Below, in pieces: positions 8,097 to 9,431 of a stretch of DNA of 9,431 nt (position 1 is the stretch's first letter; the number at the start of each line of letters is the position of its first letter). The stretch lies in contig DNHK01000303.1 in NCBI GenBank assembly GCA_003485905.1, forward strand, positions 1 through 9,431, in the 5' to 3' direction. The notes below the pieces were generated by a model that was not told the origin of the DNA, searched no databases, and worked only from the letters and a program-made list of their open reading frames with translations. This DNA is from Gammaproteobacteria bacterium (lineage in GTDB: Bacteria > Pseudomonadota > Gammaproteobacteria > Arenicellales > Arenicellaceae). A program made the position numbers and the translations under genes.

Positions 8097-9321
8097 GATC
8101 AAAATGAGACGCGTAAAAAATTTATATGCTCAACTAAATTTGAGACATCTTTCTGCTGCCTTGGAAGTCAGGAAACGTGGAAGTATTAGTGCAGCAACAG
8201 AGCCAATGTTTTTGTCGCAATCAGCAATAACACAGGCATTGTCCAGACTGGAGGGGCATTTAGCTCAGATTCTGTTCACCCGCACGTCAAAAGGGTTATA
8301 TACAACAGAAATCGGTAATATTTTCCTGAACAGAGTTGAGCGAGCGATTCACTGGTTAACATATTTGGATTCACTTTTTACTACTAAGAGTAAAAGTCGC
8401 CGTCATCTTTATAGGTTACTTACCGCCACACAACTACGGGCACTTGTTACGGTGGTCGAACACGGTAATTATAGTCTAGCCGCTCGACATCTAGGTCTCA
8501 CTCAACCATCAGTACACCGAGCGGTTAAGGACTTAGAAAGCTTGTGCGACCGCCCGTTTTTTCAACGCTCACCCTCTGGGGTCGAGCCCGACTGGCGAGC
8601 TCGTCAAGCCGCTAGGTATGCCAACCTGTACTTTTCGGAGCTAGAACAAGGTACAGATGAAATGAACGAATATGCAGGACACATAACCGGCGCCCTGCGC
8701 GTTGGGTCTTTGCCATTAGCTCGCACACAAATCGTACCGCATGCCGTTACAAAGATACTTGAGGAATTCGCTTCAGCCAGAGTCAGTATCATTGATGGCT
8801 CATATCACGAACAATTGGATGCCCTTAGACACGGCCAAATTGATCTGATTATAGGAGCGCTAAGACACCCACCTCCTAGTTCTGATATACAGCAACAATC
8901 TTTATTCAGTGATTCACTGCATATTGTGGTACGCCCAGGACACCCAATCGCGTCAGATCATTCGACCTCAGTATTAGAGCTACAAGAATTAGATTGGGTT
9001 GCACCCGGTATTAATGCGCCTTCCCGCGAGGCTTTTATCAATTTTTTTGAAGACCGCGGCTTACAACCCCCCGAGCACGTTATTGAATGTAGTTCATTAG
9101 TCGCAACACGAGGACTGCTACTCGAAAGCGACCGGGCGGCATTACTCTCTAAAAGACAAGTCCAAATGGATGTAGAGCGAGGTTTACTGGCAATGAGTCC
9201 AACAAAACTATCCGGCACACATCGAGAGATTGGGATCACTACTAGAATTAACTGGCAGCCTACAAAATTGCAGGCACGTTTTATAGCACTTCTAAACGCT
9301 GAGTTTCATACAACATCATAG
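8095..9321 (+). CDS. LysR-type regulator with tandem N-terminal HTH domains, probable operon regulator
   Basis: LysR-type transcriptional regulator, 408 residues instead of the usual about 300. The extra length is a second DNA-binding domain. HTH 1 spans about 15-80, with SISAATEPMFLSQSAITQAL and wing LFTRTSKGLYTTEIG. A basic linker follows (KSKSRRH, 98-104). HTH 2 spans about 110-175, with YSLAARHLGLTQPSVHRAV and FFQRSPSGVEP; its usual 'TEAG' end is degenerate (DWRARQAA). The effector-binding domain runs from about 198 (GALRVGSLPLAR) through DLIIGALR (250-257) and HIVVRPGHP to about 405. It is divergent from ligK, so the likely role is control of the lig operon in response to protocatechuate or a pathway intermediate; the ligand is not known. 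No SD is visible before the ATG at 8095, and the ATG at 8104 is an alternative start. The TAG stop is followed by 89 bp without a gene. Confidence 0.93.
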   Translation: MIKMRRVKNLYAQLNLRHLSAALEVRKRGSISAATEPMFLSQSAITQALSRLEGHLAQILFTRTSKGLYTTEIGNIFLNRVERAIHWLTYLDSLFTTKSKSRRHLYRLLTATQLRALVTVVEHGNYSLAARHLGLTQPSVHRAVKDLESLCDRPFFQRSPSGVEPDWRARQAARYANLYFSELEQGTDEMNEYAGHITGALRVGSLPLARTQIVPHAVTKILEEFASARVSIIDGSYHEQLDALRHGQIDLIIGALRHPPPSSDIQQQSLFSDSLHIVVRPGHPIASDHSTSVLELQELDWVAPGINAPSREAFINFFEDRGLQPPEHVIECSSLVATRGLLLESDRAALLSKRQVQMDVERGLLAMSPTKLSGTHREIGITTRINWQPTKLQARFIALLNAEFHTTS

Positions 9322-9410
9322 CAATAAAAGGGCTTATTTTATAAAACGTCTTTAGCTAATCAACACAGAGTTACTGACCGCAGAAACCAATCTGAGACTC
9401 TGCAAAACAA

Positions 9411-9431
9411 TGGCGGAGAGGGAGGGATTCG
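9411..9431 (-). tRNA. tRNA-Ser, 3' end only (cut by window edge)
   Basis: Read on the minus strand, the last 21 bases give the end of the T-loop (CGAAT), the T-stem 3' strand CCCTC, the acceptor 3' strand CCTCTCC, discriminator base G and an encoded CCA. This set, especially the CCTCTCC acceptor with G73 and CCA, is that of bacterial tRNA-Ser genes whose 5' end is GGAGAGG. The anticodon lies outside the window, so the isoacceptor cannot be named. The CCA end points toward lysR, 89 bp away. Confidence 0.8.

Noticed and set aside
9323..9340. AT-rich inverted repeat AATAA / TTATT just after lysR
   Set aside because: Stem is A/T only and weak; the T-run is part of the stem itself. Not enough to call an intrinsic terminator.
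9366..9402. CAGAGT / ACTCTG inverted repeat between lysR and the tRNA
   Set aside because: Six-base arms with a 25-base loop and no T-run on either strand; likely chance.

Overview
The window carries a bacterial protocatechuate 4,5-cleavage (meta-cleavage, 'lig/pmd') catabolic operon with a divergent LysR-type regulator. It is flanked on the left by an outer-membrane-type protein gene and a partial glutaryl-CoA dehydrogenase gene, and on the right by the 3' end of a tRNA-Ser gene. Base composition is moderate, judged by eye at somewhat under half G+C. Strong Shine-Dalgarno (SD) sequences precede several genes, a signal-peptide/beta-barrel type protein is encoded, and the tRNA encodes its CCA. 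Together these suggest a Gram-negative proteobacterium, plausibly a marine or soil gammaproteobacterium; the taxonomic call is inference only.

Layout. 1-782 (minus): gcdH, cut by the left edge. 824-1543 (minus): predicted secreted/outer-membrane beta-rich protein of unknown function. 1544-1690: intergenic. 1691-7997 (minus): one tightly packed operon, transcribed right to left as ligK (CHA aldolase), ligU/galD (oxalomesaconate isomerase), a 97-codon ORF that looks like an internally deleted ligJ, ligI (PDC hydrolase), ligA and ligB (protocatechuate 4,5-dioxygenase), ligC (CHMS dehydrogenase), and an aldo/keto reductase. 7998-8094: divergent control region. 8095-9321 (plus): LysR-type regulator with two N-terminal helix-turn-helix domains. 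9322-9410: no gene seen. 9411-9431 (minus): 3' end of tRNA-Ser.

How the genes work together (known pathway). LigAB opens protocatechuate to 4-carboxy-2-hydroxymuconate-6-semialdehyde. LigC oxidises its hemiacetal to 2-pyrone-4,6-dicarboxylate. LigI hydrolyses that to 4-oxalomesaconate. LigU/GalD isomerises the oxalomesaconate. A hydratase (LigJ) should make 4-carboxy-4-hydroxy-2-oxoadipate, and LigK splits that to pyruvate and oxaloacetate. Every step has a full-length gene here except the hydratase.

Most notable points: (1) at the expected ligJ position there is only a 97-residue protein. Its start and end resemble the N- and C-termini of LigJ-type hydratases, but the catalytic core is missing and one residue of the HxH metal motif is changed. 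(2) The regulator is a LysR protein with tandem DNA-binding domains, facing a control region with AATACT repeats exactly 10 bp apart. Gene length, start codon and overlap comments were read directly from the sequence. Family comparisons rest on recalled family knowledge, not on a search.
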